DNA of 35,334 bases, taken from contig NJBQ01000015.1 in NCBI GenBank assembly GCA_005223095.1, positions 1 to 35,334 on the forward strand. Direction: 5' to 3'. Origin of the DNA: Candidatus Aerophobetes bacterium Ae_b3a. GTDB lineage: Bacteria; Aerophobota; Aerophobia; Aerophobales; AE-B3A. Position 1 is the first letter of the stretch, and every line of letters begins with the position of its first letter. Below, piece by piece: positions 1 to 7,402 of this stretch. Under the pieces are notes generated by a model. The model was not told the DNA's origin. It made no database searches and saw only the letters and a list, made by a program, of their open reading frames with translations. The position numbers and the translations under genes are program-made.

Positions 1-129
1 CTGTCAACTGATTAAGATAATTTTTGCTTTCAGGGTAAGTCACTTTTGGGAAGAGCCATTAGAGGGAAAATAGAGAAGTCTAGGACAAGCGATATGGTGG
101 TTACTCTGATTACCAAAAATCGTAACACT

Positions 130-157
130 ACTATACAACCTTATATTTCTTTGTCAA
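130..157 (-). promoter_or_regulatory. sigma70-type promoter reading out of the window
   Basis: On the minus strand TTGACA (152-157) is followed after 16 bp by TATAGT (130-135). It points left, so it probably drives a gene lying before base 1. The -35 is perfect and the -10 matches the consensus at 5 of 6 positions. Bases 1-260 otherwise show no gene I can support. Confidence 0.5.
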
Positions 158-260
158 ATCTCTCTTTCTTTTGGCTATAATGATAGCATAGCGTTTTAAG
201 AAGAAGAATAGTAGAAGTTATTACTTCAATTCCGATGTGCGAACACTGCTTGTAGAGGGG

Positions 261-938
261 TCAGGTCTTGATTGCTCGGACAACGTAGGTTACGCCGCCC
301 AGAATGAATCCGCCCGACACCCAGATGTACAGAAGCGTAGGATAAATCAAGATGGCTACTCCCACTGCTACATATACCAGGCCAGTGAAGACCAAACCCA
401 CCTTTTCAGTTCTGCTGATTTTGTTACTCATTCTATCTACCACCTCCATGAATAAAGGCATTTTCAAAGTTCTGGATACTACAGGATGTTCTTTGTTAAA
501 AAGAACCATGTTCTTTCTAACCTCATACCAGAAATCCGCAAAATAGACGATATTCAAAAAAAGTACACCGATAAGTATGGCAATAGCGTAACTCAGGGAA
601 GACCAATAGTCTCCCCAGGTGAGAAGAAATCCTATCTCATCCAAAAAGAATCCTAATCCTGCTCCGTATAGCAAAGGAGCTATCTTTTTTACTGTCCCTC
701 GCTTATAGTTGAGAGCAAGCCAACCGCCAATACAGAGAAGCACAAATCCATAGAAGAAATGATGAACGTGTAGCCCCTTTATGATAAGGTTCTTTCCCAG
801 ATAGGTCGCACTTTCCTGATATACGGGACTATCCGCCCCTGATATGATTACCCATAATCTGGCAAAAATAAAGGACAAGAAGAAAGAGGTCATTACCATA
901 AAAGGAATTGACTTGTCCTTCTTGCTGTCGGTCTTCAT
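261..938 (-). CDS. uncharacterised multi-pass integral membrane protein
   Basis: A 225-residue protein with about six hydrophobic segments, first near residues 12-35 and last two near 180-222. It carries a histidine cluster HVHHFFYG near residues 57-64, followed by a segment GLGFFLDEIGFLL; histidines and an acidic pair beside membrane segments suggest a metal site or membrane-embedded hydrolase, but that is inference. I do not recognise a named family. The ATG at 938 is supported by GAGGGG seven bases upstream and by a promoter at 972-1000. It is a single-gene unit, transcribed away from the partner-switching operon. Short inverted copies of ACTGC..TAGAGGGGT lie just outside both ends of the gene (245-261 and 944-958). 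Confidence 0.75.
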   Translation of the reverse strand: MKTDSKKDKSIPFMVMTSFFLSFIFARLWVIISGADSPVYQESATYLGKNLIIKGLHVHHFFYGFVLLCIGGWLALNYKRGTVKKIAPLLYGAGLGFFLDEIGFLLTWGDYWSSLSYAIAILIGVLFLNIVYFADFWYEVRKNMVLFNKEHPVVSRTLKMPLFMEVVDRMSNKISRTEKVGLVFTGLVYVAVGVAILIYPTLLYIWVSGGFILGGVTYVVRAIKT

Positions 939-971
939 ACACGAACCCCTCTAGCAGTACCTTCTGGTGAC

Positions 972-1000
972 AGGTTAGCCTAAGGCTGACTGCTTGTCAA
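972..1000 (-). promoter_or_regulatory. promoter of the membrane protein gene
   Basis: Minus strand TTGACA (995-1000), 17-bp spacer, TAACCT (972-977). The -35 is perfect but the -10 is weak. The predicted leader to the ATG at 938 is about 27 bases. Confidence 0.4.
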
Positions 1001-1009
1001 GCTGACCAA

Positions 1010-1038
1010 TTGACGCTATCCCTTTTCTGTGATAGCAT
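1010..1038 (+). promoter_or_regulatory. weak divergent promoter
   Basis: Plus strand TTGACG (1010-1015), 17 bp, TAGCAT (1033-1038). It overlaps the region of the opposing promoter at 972-1000. Transcription would start at about the ATG of the tiny ORF at 1046 and run toward the partner-switching operon. Confidence 0.25.
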
Positions 1039-1045
1039 AATTCCT

Positions 1046-1153
1046 ATGAGTGGGAGAAAAGGCAAACAGTTAAAGATAAACATCGCGAAAGATTCTCTTG
1101 ATGAATTAAGAAATTATATGCTCTACCGAAGTGCACTTTTTGAAAAAACGTGA
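1046..1153 (+). CDS. possible 35-residue ORF of unknown function
   Basis: ATG to TGA encoding a basic peptide beginning MSGRKGKQLKINIAKDSL, shorter than the ORF track threshold. There is no clear ribosome binding site and I recognise no family. It could be the remaining N-terminus of a DNA-binding or transposase-type protein, because the Lys/Arg-rich start followed by an amphipathic helix fits such proteins. It ends immediately before the GATAC repeat. It may well be noncoding. Confidence 0.2.
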   Translation: MSGRKGKQLKINIAKDSLDELRNYMLYRSALFEKT

Positions 1154-1154
1154 A

Positions 1155-1246
1155 TCGTATCTGGTATCTCGTATCTCGAAAAAAGACTTTTGAGTACTTA
1201 AAAGGATAGGTTATATTAGATACTAGATACGAACAACGAGATACGA
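1155..1246. repeat. inverted GATAC/GTATC short repeats
   Basis: The left arm (1155-1178) holds TATCTGGTATCTCGTATCTC, i.e. three spaced copies of GTATC. The right arm (1217-1246) holds the reverse unit as AGATACTAGATACGA and CGAGATACGA. The arms are imperfectly complementary with about 38 bases between them, so the region could fold as a long irregular hairpin. It lies in the 477-bp intergenic stretch 939-1415. Confidence 0.6.
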
Positions 1247-1345
1247 TAATGGCGACGGAAGAAATTGTCCTGAGGTATTTTTGAGAAAGTGGAAATAGTG
1301 GAGCAATTTGTAGTATTGGAGTTTCAATAATTCTTTAATTTAACA

Positions 1346-1397
1346 GGGGGAGCAGGCCGAAGGCCGTTGAGGGGGGATGTTTTCCCCCTTAAATATC
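1346..1397 (+). repeat. dispersed double-hairpin element, copy A
   Basis: The core GGGGGAGCAGGCCGAAGGCC and the following GTTGAGGGGGGATGTTTT recur almost identically at 24013-24064. It contains a small GGCC-GAA-GGCC hairpin followed by a stronger hairpin TTGAGGGGG/CCCCCTTAA. Copy A ends about 19 bases before the STAS gene start, inside the probable leader of the partner-switching operon. The stretches AGGTATTTTTGA and GTATTGGAGTTTCAATAATT just upstream also have counterparts near copy B, so the repeat may be longer than the core. Confidence 0.7.
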
Positions 1398-1415
1398 TTA
1401 AGGAGGCGAGATTAG

Positions 1416-1748
1416 ATGCAGATAAGCCGAAAAGAAGAGAAGGGAATTCACATTTTCTCCTTAGATGGGCGTTTTGATGCTCATTCTGCGGGAGATGTGG
1501 AGAAGGAGTTGAATCTCACTATATCTAAAGGAGCGCGTAAGTTGCTCCTTGATATGGATGGTGTGGAATATATCAGTAGTGCTGGATTAAGGGTACTTCT
1601 GGCAGTGGCGAAAAAACTGAAAAAGAAAGAGGGCGAGATAAAGCTCTGCTCTCTTAAGCCTTATGTAAAGGAAGTTTTCGATATTGCCGGTTTCACTCAA
1701 ATATTCAAAGTTCATAATACTACTGAGGAGGCAATCCAGGGATTCTGA
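1416..1748 (+). CDS. anti-sigma factor antagonist, STAS domain (SpoIIAA/RsbV type)
   Basis: A 110-residue single STAS domain, the usual length for anti-anti-sigma proteins. The sequence shows the GRFDAHSA N-terminal strand-helix and the segment LDMDGVEYISSAGLRVLL, where the serine pair at residues 54-55 is the expected phosphorylation site. In this family the unphosphorylated protein binds the partner kinase and releases its target; the kinase encoded next door would phosphorylate and inactivate it, and the SpoIIE-type phosphatase two genes down would reactivate it. AAGGAGG sits nine bases before the ATG. It is the first gene of a tight three-gene operon. No sigma factor gene is adjacent, so the final target is unknown. 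Confidence 0.9.
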   Translation: MQISRKEEKGIHIFSLDGRFDAHSAGDVEKELNLTISKGARKLLLDMDGVEYISSAGLRVLLAVAKKLKKKEGEIKLCSLKPYVKEVFDIAGFTQIFKVHNTTEEAIQGF

Positions 1749-1776
1749 ACTCCTGGATAGCAGAACGAGAGGGAAG

Positions 1777-2241
1777 ATGGGACAACAAGCTTCTTCTATT
1801 ACCTTAGAAGCTTCTTTGAAAAACCTGCAGGTGATAAGCAGTTTCCTGCATAAATGGGCTAAGAAGGCGAGTTTGTCTACTCACAGCGAAAACGAGCTGT
1901 TCCTGGCTGTGGAGGAGGCCTATATTAATATAGTCAAATATGCTTATCCAGAGTCTCTGGGTAAGGTGAGTATTCATTGTCGTATAGAGGAGGATAGTCT
2001 GATCTTAAAAATAAGGGATGAGGGGATTCCTTTTAATCCCTTACAACTTTCAGAACCTCACCTTGTTTCCTGCCTGAAAGAAAGAAAAGTGGGAGGTCTG
2101 GGAGTTTTTCTGATGCGAAGGTTTGTCGATAATGTGAAATATGAGAAAGAAGGAAAGTATAATGTCCTAACTTTGGTCAAGAGCAAGAAAAGGGACACAG
2201 AGTGCCAGGAAGGCGAAAGCAGAGAAGAGCGGGGAAGTTAG
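1777..2241 (+). CDS. anti-sigma regulatory kinase, HATPase_c domain (RsbW/SpoIIAB type)
   Basis: About 154 residues from ATG 1777. I prefer this start to the ORF-track start at 1684, because the longer form would overlap the end of the STAS gene and its first 31 residues look unrelated, while 1777 is preceded by a GAGGGA ribosome site. GHKL ATPase motifs are present: the N box ENELFLAVEEAYINIVKYA, the G1 box IRDEGIPFNP and the G2 box GGLGVFLMRRFVD. Proteins of this family bind a sigma factor or another effector and phosphorylate the STAS antagonist. The C-terminal Lys/Glu-rich tail is not part of the domain. The stop codon is one base before the start of the phosphatase gene. Confidence 0.88.
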   Translation: MGQQASSITLEASLKNLQVISSFLHKWAKKASLSTHSENELFLAVEEAYINIVKYAYPESLGKVSIHCRIEEDSLILKIRDEGIPFNPLQLSEPHLVSCLKERKVGGLGVFLMRRFVDNVKYEKEGKYNVLTLVKSKKRDTECQEGESREERGS

Positions 2242-2242
2242 G

Positions 2243-4177
2243 ATGCAGAACTCTATTTTAGAAGTAGAACTTCTATTCTTGCTGATTGAAAAAATATGTA
2301 TAGTAGTTGTTGCTGCCTACCTGATAACCCGCACGAAATATTTCCACAGGGTAATTGACAAACAGCCCTCCTTCCGGGACCGTCTGATATTAACATTGTT
2401 TTTTGGCGGGTTTTCCATATACGGTACCTATAGTGGAATAGAAATATTCGGTGCTGTTGCCAATATCAGAGACCTTGCTCCCATAATTGCTGGTCTAATT
2501 GGAGGACCCTTTATTGGCTTGGCAGTCGGCTTAATCGGTGGAATACATCGCTATTTTCTGGGTGGGTTTACTGCTATCCCTTGCGCTCTGGCTACCATAA
2601 TTTCTGGCGTTTTGGCTGGTCTGATTTATCAGCTTAGAAAGAAAGAGTTTATTGGGATCCCTTGGGCAGCTCTTTTTGCCGTTTCTATGGAATCCTTCCA
2701 TATGCTTCTTACCCTTTTGATAGCCAGGCCCTTTGCTGACGCTCTTCAGGTGGTTAAAGAGGTTGGTATACCGATGATTGGTGCCAACTCAATAGGAGTT
2801 GCTATCTTTGCCCTAATCATAGTTAACCTGATAAAGGAGAAAAGGACCAGTTGGGAGAGAGACAGATACTATGCGGAGTTGGAACGCAAAGTTTATGAAA
2901 TGGAGAAATTATATCGGTTGGGGGTCCAGGTAAGTTCCACCCTTGATATTAATGTGGTGTTGGATTTTTGTATAAATACAACGGTAGAGGTGCTGGAGGC
3001 CAGAGTAGGTTTCCTCCTTTTAGCGGATGAGCAGAGTAGCAGGCTATTTCTTGCTACAATGGCAAAATCAGAGGACAAAATCCCCCACTCCCAGGGCTTA
3101 TCATCAACAGATTCTGTGAGAATCGTCAAGCCACAGAAAGTGTGGTTGGAACCCGGAAAAGGTATTGCTGGCAGGGTAGCTAAAGATAAGAAATCACTAC
3201 TGGTCAATAGTGTTGATAGCAAAGAACGCTTAAATCGTATTTATGAGAATTGCCGGTTTGAGGTTAAGTCGGTTCTCTCGGTGCCATTACTGGTGAAGGA
3301 TAAGGTTATCGGGGTTATCCAGGTTTGCAATAAAAGAAAGGACGTTGTTTTCAGAAAGGAGGATGAACATCTGCTTGTTTCTTTTGCCGTACATGCAGCG
3401 ATAGCTATTGAAAACGCTAAGCTCTACCAGGAGGTAGCGGAGAAGGAAAGAATGAAAAAGGAGTTGGAGATCGCCCATCAGCTCCAGACAAGTCTTCTTC
3501 CTGAGAATCCTCCTCAGGTTAAGGGCTATGAGATTGGAGCAATGAGTGTTCCAGCTACGGAAGTGGGTGGTGACTTCTATGATTTTATTGATGTTAGCGA
3601 GGGTAAAATTGGTTTCGTTATCGCTGATGTTGCGGGGAAGGGACTACCGGCAGCTTTATTCATGGCCCTTTCTCGAAGTTTTCTACGGGCTGAGGCAATT
3701 GGGAACCTGGAAGCAAAGACAGTTATGGAAAAAACCAACCGATTAATTAGTGGGGATGCACGGGAGGGAATGTTCGTAACTGCTTTCTATGCTATTTTGG
3801 ATATTGCTGGCAAGAACTTAAGACTTTCCAATGCCGGTCACAATCCGCCCCTTCTTTTTCATTCAAGCACGGGTGAATGTGAGGAACTGCGAATAGAGGG
3901 CATAGCTCTGGGTGCTTTTGCAGAGGCCAGGTTTCAGGAGAAAGAAATTATTCTCAGGAAAGGTGATGTGGTAGTTTTCTATACCGATGGTGTCGTGGAA
4001 GCTATTGACAATAATAACCAACAGTTCGGGATGGAAAGACTCATTAAGATATTTCATGATAAGCCTTATCTTCAAGCCACTCAGTTGGTTGAATTAATAA
4101 AGAAAGAAGTGGAGCAGTTTACAGAAGGTCAACCTCAATTTGATGATTTTACTCTGGTAGTGCTAAAGGTAGTCTAG
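2243..4177 (+). CDS. membrane sensor PP2C-type phosphatase (5TM-LYT, GAF, SpoIIE domains)
   Basis: A 644-residue protein. Residues 1-205 form five or six membrane segments with the GGPFIGLAVGLIGGIHRYFL pattern of the LytS-type 5TM receptor domain. A short coiled coil (about 207-230) leads to a GAF domain (about 235-400) containing PGKGIAGRVA and SVPLLVKDKVIGVIQVCN. Residues 440-643 are a SpoIIE/RsbU PP2C-type serine phosphatase with VGGDFYDF, ADVAGKGLPAALFMA, NAGHNPPLLF, YTDGVVEA and the C-terminal FDDFTLVVLKV; the metal-binding aspartates are present. It would sense a cell-wall, membrane or small-molecule signal and dephosphorylate the STAS antagonist encoded upstream. The three genes together form a self-contained partner-switching unit. 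Confidence 0.92.
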   Translation: MQNSILEVELLFLLIEKICIVVVAAYLITRTKYFHRVIDKQPSFRDRLILTLFFGGFSIYGTYSGIEIFGAVANIRDLAPIIAGLIGGPFIGLAVGLIGGIHRYFLGGFTAIPCALATIISGVLAGLIYQLRKKEFIGIPWAALFAVSMESFHMLLTLLIARPFADALQVVKEVGIPMIGANSIGVAIFALIIVNLIKEKRTSWERDRYYAELERKVYEMEKLYRLGVQVSSTLDINVVLDFCINTTVEVLEARVGFLLLADEQSSRLFLATMAKSEDKIPHSQGLSSTDSVRIVKPQKVWLEPGKGIAGRVAKDKKSLLVNSVDSKERLNRIYENCRFEVKSVLSVPLLVKDKVIGVIQVCNKRKDVVFRKEDEHLLVSFAVHAAIAIENAKLYQEVAEKERMKKELEIAHQLQTSLLPENPPQVKGYEIGAMSVPATEVGGDFYDFIDVSEGKIGFVIADVAGKGLPAALFMALSRSFLRAEAIGNLEAKTVMEKTNRLISGDAREGMFVTAFYAILDIAGKNLRLSNAGHNPPLLFHSSTGECEELRIEGIALGAFAEARFQEKEIILRKGDVVVFYTDGVVEAIDNNNQQFGMERLIKIFHDKPYLQATQLVELIKKEVEQFTEGQPQFDDFTLVVLKVV

Positions 4178-4204
4178 CCGCACTCATAAAAGCGAATCTT
4201 TATT

Positions 4205-5932
4205 CTACATCATATCCAGGCGATGAGAGAAATCCTTCAAGCCCTTTACGAAAGGAATAAGAGGCGGAACCTCATCTGGATCTATGAGGCAATCAATAAC
4301 AGTTGGCTTTCCCGACGCGATAGCCTTTGGCAAAAGTTGCTTGAGTTCATTAGGTTTCTCAATCCGATATCCTACAGCACCCAAGCCTTCTGCCACTTTG
4401 GCCAAGTCAACCCTCTTAAAAGTTGTAACTACGGTATTGTTGCCCAAGGAGAATTTTTGGAGTTCATCAACCAGGCCAAGTTTTGCATTATTCTGCACCA
4501 CCCAGACAACCGGGATATCATGGCTTACTGCCGTAGCAACCTCCATTCCGTTCATCAGAAAGCATCCATCTCCCACCAGGGCTACTACCGGACGATCTCC
4601 GGCAGCCAGTTTTCCTCCTATGGCTGCGGCTGATGCGTACCCCATAGTTAGCATTCCAAAGGCAGAGATGAAGGCATCCGGTCTGCGAAATTTCATATAG
4701 TGGATGGCCCAACAGATATGATTCCCTGTATCCACAAAGAGAATGGCATCTTGCGGCAAGGCCTCCTCTAGTTCTTTGACCATACGTTGTGGCTTAACCG
4801 GTATCGAATCAGATTTTATCTTTTCAGGTTCAAGATACATTCCTATCTCTCGCCGAAGTCCGGCAATCTTCTTTTCCCGGTCTTTCCCTTTTTTCTTTTG
4901 TTCAATGAGATGCCGTAAAACACGGAAGGAAATTTCATCAACAATTGTGCGGGCATCGCCAATCAGTGGGATATCAGCTCGGTAGTTCTTGCCAATTTCG
5001 GTGGGGTCAATATTGATATGAATGAGACATTTTGAAGGTGCCAGTCGAGGATCCCAGGACATAGTGGTGATTTGGTTGAGACTGGCTCCAATGACTAATA
5101 GCAGGTCAGTTTGATTTGATTTAATGTACTTTTCAGCCAGAGGTGAACCAGAAAGACCGAGTACTCCCAGGGATAAAGGATGGTCCTCAGGGAAAGCACC
5201 TTTTGCTTTGGGTGTTGTAGCTACTGGAATACTCAACATCTCAGCCAGTTCCCGGATCTCTTCGCAAGCCCCGGAAGTTATGCTGCCACTGCCTATTAGT
5301 ATTACCGGCCAACTAGCACCTCCTAGCTCTTGGGCTGCCTCTATCACCAAACGGCGGTCAAAGTACTCGGCAGGGTGTCTATGGGTTGAAGGTGATGGAA
5401 GATCAACCTCGAGTTCTTCTGACATGATATCTTTGGGCAGACTAAGGTGCACTGGCCCTTTCTTTCCGGTAAGAGCGACTCTTAACGCTTCCCGTAATTG
5501 ATCCATTGCTTTGTACTTGGAAATTATCATTGAGCTTTGCTTGGTGATGGGATCGAACATGGAGACAGAATCGATTCCTTCCTTGGTTGAATCTTGGAAA
5601 GTTCCCTTACCGTATGCCGAAGTAGAGACTTGACCGGTGAGAACTAATATAGGAACATTATCTACAAAGGCATTAGCCACTCCAGTGACAAGGTTAGTAG
5701 CCCCTGGCCCTGAAGTCCCAAAGCATACCCCTAAAGATCCTTTAACTCTGGCATAACCATCAGCCATAAAGGCTGCACCTTGCTCGTGTTTGGCAAGAAT
5801 TGGTTTGATGTTATGGTTACGATTACAGGCGGCAAATAATGGCACCAGACTGGTACCCGGAACACCGAATATATACTCTACTTTCTCAGCTTCCAGATAT
5901 TTTAGTATGATATCGGCTACTGTTATTCCCAT
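4205..5932 (-). CDS. thiamine diphosphate-dependent enzyme, acetolactate synthase large-subunit-like
   Basis: 575 residues from ATG 5932. The ORF-track start at 6100 is rejected because a strong promoter lies at 5997-6025 inside the extra 56 codons, the extra residues have no family resemblance, and AAGGAG precedes 5932. Domain order is TPP-N (1-170; catalytic Glu50 in AKHEQGAAFMADG), central domain (190-330), TPP-C (380-545) with the Mg-ThDP motif GDGCFLMNG starting near residue 454 and ending in QNN. The family includes acetolactate synthase, sulfoacetaldehyde acetyltransferase, oxalyl-CoA decarboxylase and benzoylformate decarboxylase. There is no neighbouring small subunit (ilvN/ilvH) or ilvC, so biosynthetic acetolactate synthase is not proven. 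It converges tightly with the phosphatase gene, leaving 27 bases between stops. Confidence 0.85.
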   Translation of the reverse strand: MGITVADIILKYLEAEKVEYIFGVPGTSLVPLFAACNRNHNIKPILAKHEQGAAFMADGYARVKGSLGVCFGTSGPGATNLVTGVANAFVDNVPILVLTGQVSTSAYGKGTFQDSTKEGIDSVSMFDPITKQSSMIISKYKAMDQLREALRVALTGKKGPVHLSLPKDIMSEELEVDLPSPSTHRHPAEYFDRRLVIEAAQELGGASWPVILIGSGSITSGACEEIRELAEMLSIPVATTPKAKGAFPEDHPLSLGVLGLSGSPLAEKYIKSNQTDLLLVIGASLNQITTMSWDPRLAPSKCLIHINIDPTEIGKNYRADIPLIGDARTIVDEISFRVLRHLIEQKKKGKDREKKIAGLRREIGMYLEPEKIKSDSIPVKPQRMVKELEEALPQDAILFVDTGNHICWAIHYMKFRRPDAFISAFGMLTMGYASAAAIGGKLAAGDRPVVALVGDGCFLMNGMEVATAVSHDIPVVWVVQNNAKLGLVDELQKFSLGNNTVVTTFKRVDLAKVAEGLGAVGYRIEKPNELKQLLPKAIASGKPTVIDCLIDPDEVPPLIPFVKGLKDFSHRLDMM

Positions 5933-5996
5933 GGTTCTGATAATCTCCTTTCTCTTATTTCCCGTGTGAGCGACCCCGCTTACGTCAGGTGCAAGT

Positions 5997-6025
5997 ATAA
6001 TAGCAAGTTCGTAGCATTTTGTCAA
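5997..6025 (-). promoter_or_regulatory. promoter of the ThDP enzyme gene
   Basis: Minus strand TTGACA (6020-6025), 17-bp spacer, TATTAT (5997-6002). It fixes the translation start at 5932, with a leader of roughly 58 bases. Confidence 0.65.
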
Positions 6026-6066
6026 ATTTTGGGATGATTCATACCCGAGTCCTGCCACCTCCCTTT

Positions 6067-6094
6067 TTGACACCGGCCGTTTTTTAGTTAAAAT
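6067..6094 (+). promoter_or_regulatory. pilT: promoter of pilT
   Basis: Plus strand TTGACA (6067-6072), 16 bp, TAAAAT (6089-6094). It is divergent from the ThDP enzyme promoter, with about 40 bases between the two -35 boxes. The leader to the GTG at 6141 is about 40 bases. Confidence 0.5.
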
Positions 6095-6140
6095 AGACAA
6101 GTATACTTATATCAGCATAATTGAGGGGAGGCAAAGCAAA

Positions 6141-7205
6141 GTGATGGATATATATTCGCTGTTGGCGGAAATGAGGAAAAGAAAGGCTTCTGATTTACAC
6201 ATCATAGCGGGAAGTCCGATACTATTTCGAATAGACGGACGCCTGGCATCGGCAAAAAAAAAGAAGGTAAATGCTGAGGAGTCTAAGCTCCTTGTTCACT
6301 CTTTAATGAATAAGGAGCAGCAAAAGAGATTTGAGCAGACACATGATCTGGACTTTTCTTTGAGCGTTCCCGAAATAGGGCGTTTCAGAATAAATGTCCA
6401 TCTCCAGAGAGGATCAGTAGCCACCGCTATTAGACAGCTTCCTTCTTCGGTACTTTCTTTGACCGAACTCCATCTTCCTCCAATCCTCAAAGAATTGGCT
6501 CTTCGAGAAAAGGGATTGATACTGGTCACCGGGCCAACGGGATGTGGAAAATCGACAACTCTATCAGCTATGCTGGATATAATTAATAATGAAAAAGCGG
6601 TCCATGTCATAACTATTGAGGACCCTATTGAATATCTTCATTCTGATAGAAAGAGCGCTATTGAGCAAAGAGAGGTGGGAACCGATACCCTGTCTTTCAC
6701 TGATTCACTGAAATACGCTTTACATCAAGACCCTGATGTTATTTTAGTGGGGGAAATGAGAGACCTAGAAACCATTGCTGCTACCATCACAGCAGCTGAG
6801 GCAGGTCATCTGGTCCTGGCTACCTTACATACTCGCGATGCTGCTCAGGCTATTGATAGAATTGTGGATGTATTTCCTCCTCTTCAACAATCTCAGATAA
6901 GGCTGCAACTTTCTCTGTCCTTGGAGGCAGTAGTGGCTCAAAATCTTCTTCCGCGAAAATACGGCGAGGGAAGGATACCTGCAGTAGAGATTTTGGTTGC
7001 TACTCCAGCAGTACGCAATTTAATTCGCAATGCCGAGATTCATCAACTTTATTTAGTTATGGAAACGGGAGCCAAGTTCGGGATGCAGACGATGGACCAA
7101 GCACTGAAGAATCTGGTGAAAGGAGGTCATATAGATCCATCATTGGCCTCAAGGTTGGCCAGACAGGCCAAAGATTTTCGAGGTTCGTTGAAAAGTGGTT
7201 TATAG
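6141..7205 (+). CDS. pilT: type IV pilus retraction ATPase PilT
   Basis: 354 residues, the usual PilT length. An N-terminal PAS-like half (1-110; ASDLHIIAGSPILFRIDG) is followed by the RecA-like ATPase: Walker A GPTGCGKST (131-139), Asp box ITIEDPIEY, Walker B DPDVILVGEMRD and His box LATLHTRDA. The C-terminal AVRNLIRNAEIHQL matches the AIRNLIR motif needed for retraction in characterised PilT proteins. The GTG at 6141 lies nine bases after GGAGG; the ATG at 6144 is the alternative. The protein is cytoplasmic and hexameric, and depolymerises pilin at the pilus base. It is 18 kb from the pilus operon at 24-35 kb, under its own promoter. Confidence 0.95.
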   Translation: MMDIYSLLAEMRKRKASDLHIIAGSPILFRIDGRLASAKKKKVNAEESKLLVHSLMNKEQQKRFEQTHDLDFSLSVPEIGRFRINVHLQRGSVATAIRQLPSSVLSLTELHLPPILKELALREKGLILVTGPTGCGKSTTLSAMLDIINNEKAVHVITIEDPIEYLHSDRKSAIEQREVGTDTLSFTDSLKYALHQDPDVILVGEMRDLETIAATITAAEAGHLVLATLHTRDAAQAIDRIVDVFPPLQQSQIRLQLSLSLEAVVAQNLLPRKYGEGRIPAVEILVATPAVRNLIRNAEIHQLYLVMETGAKFGMQTMDQALKNLVKGGHIDPSLASRLARQAKDFRGSLKSGL

Positions 7206-7336
7206 GTCTTAGCAGGGAATTCACCCGACTTTGGAGGTTCAGCGCTGAAACCGGTAAAAGAAGGTCTCTCGCCTCGCTTCCTGATCACTTGATTCTTTTT
7301 CATGAAGTAGTTTGGTAGACTGAGGTCGGTAAAGAC

Positions 7337-7375
7337 GAGAGCAAAGGTAAAAGCCAGGCAGTTGCCTTTGCTCTC
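7337..7375. terminator. probable bidirectional terminator hairpin
   Basis: A perfect 11-bp inverted repeat GAGAGCAAAGG / CCTTTGCTCTC with a 17-base loop, between convergent pilT and the LolA-like gene. There is no long T run on either side, so it is either an imperfect rho-independent terminator or a processing hairpin. Confidence 0.5.
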
Positions 7376-7402
7376 ATTATTGGGCTAGGCTGCCATGATT
7401 GG

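Noticed and set aside
237-455. ORF of 72 codons on the plus strand
   Set aside because: Lies opposite the membrane protein gene, no ribosome site, no recognisable domain.
5933-6100. The first 56 codons of the ThDP enzyme ORF as coding
   Set aside because: They contain the promoter at 5997-6025 and have no family resemblance; the ATG at 5932 has a proper ribosome site.
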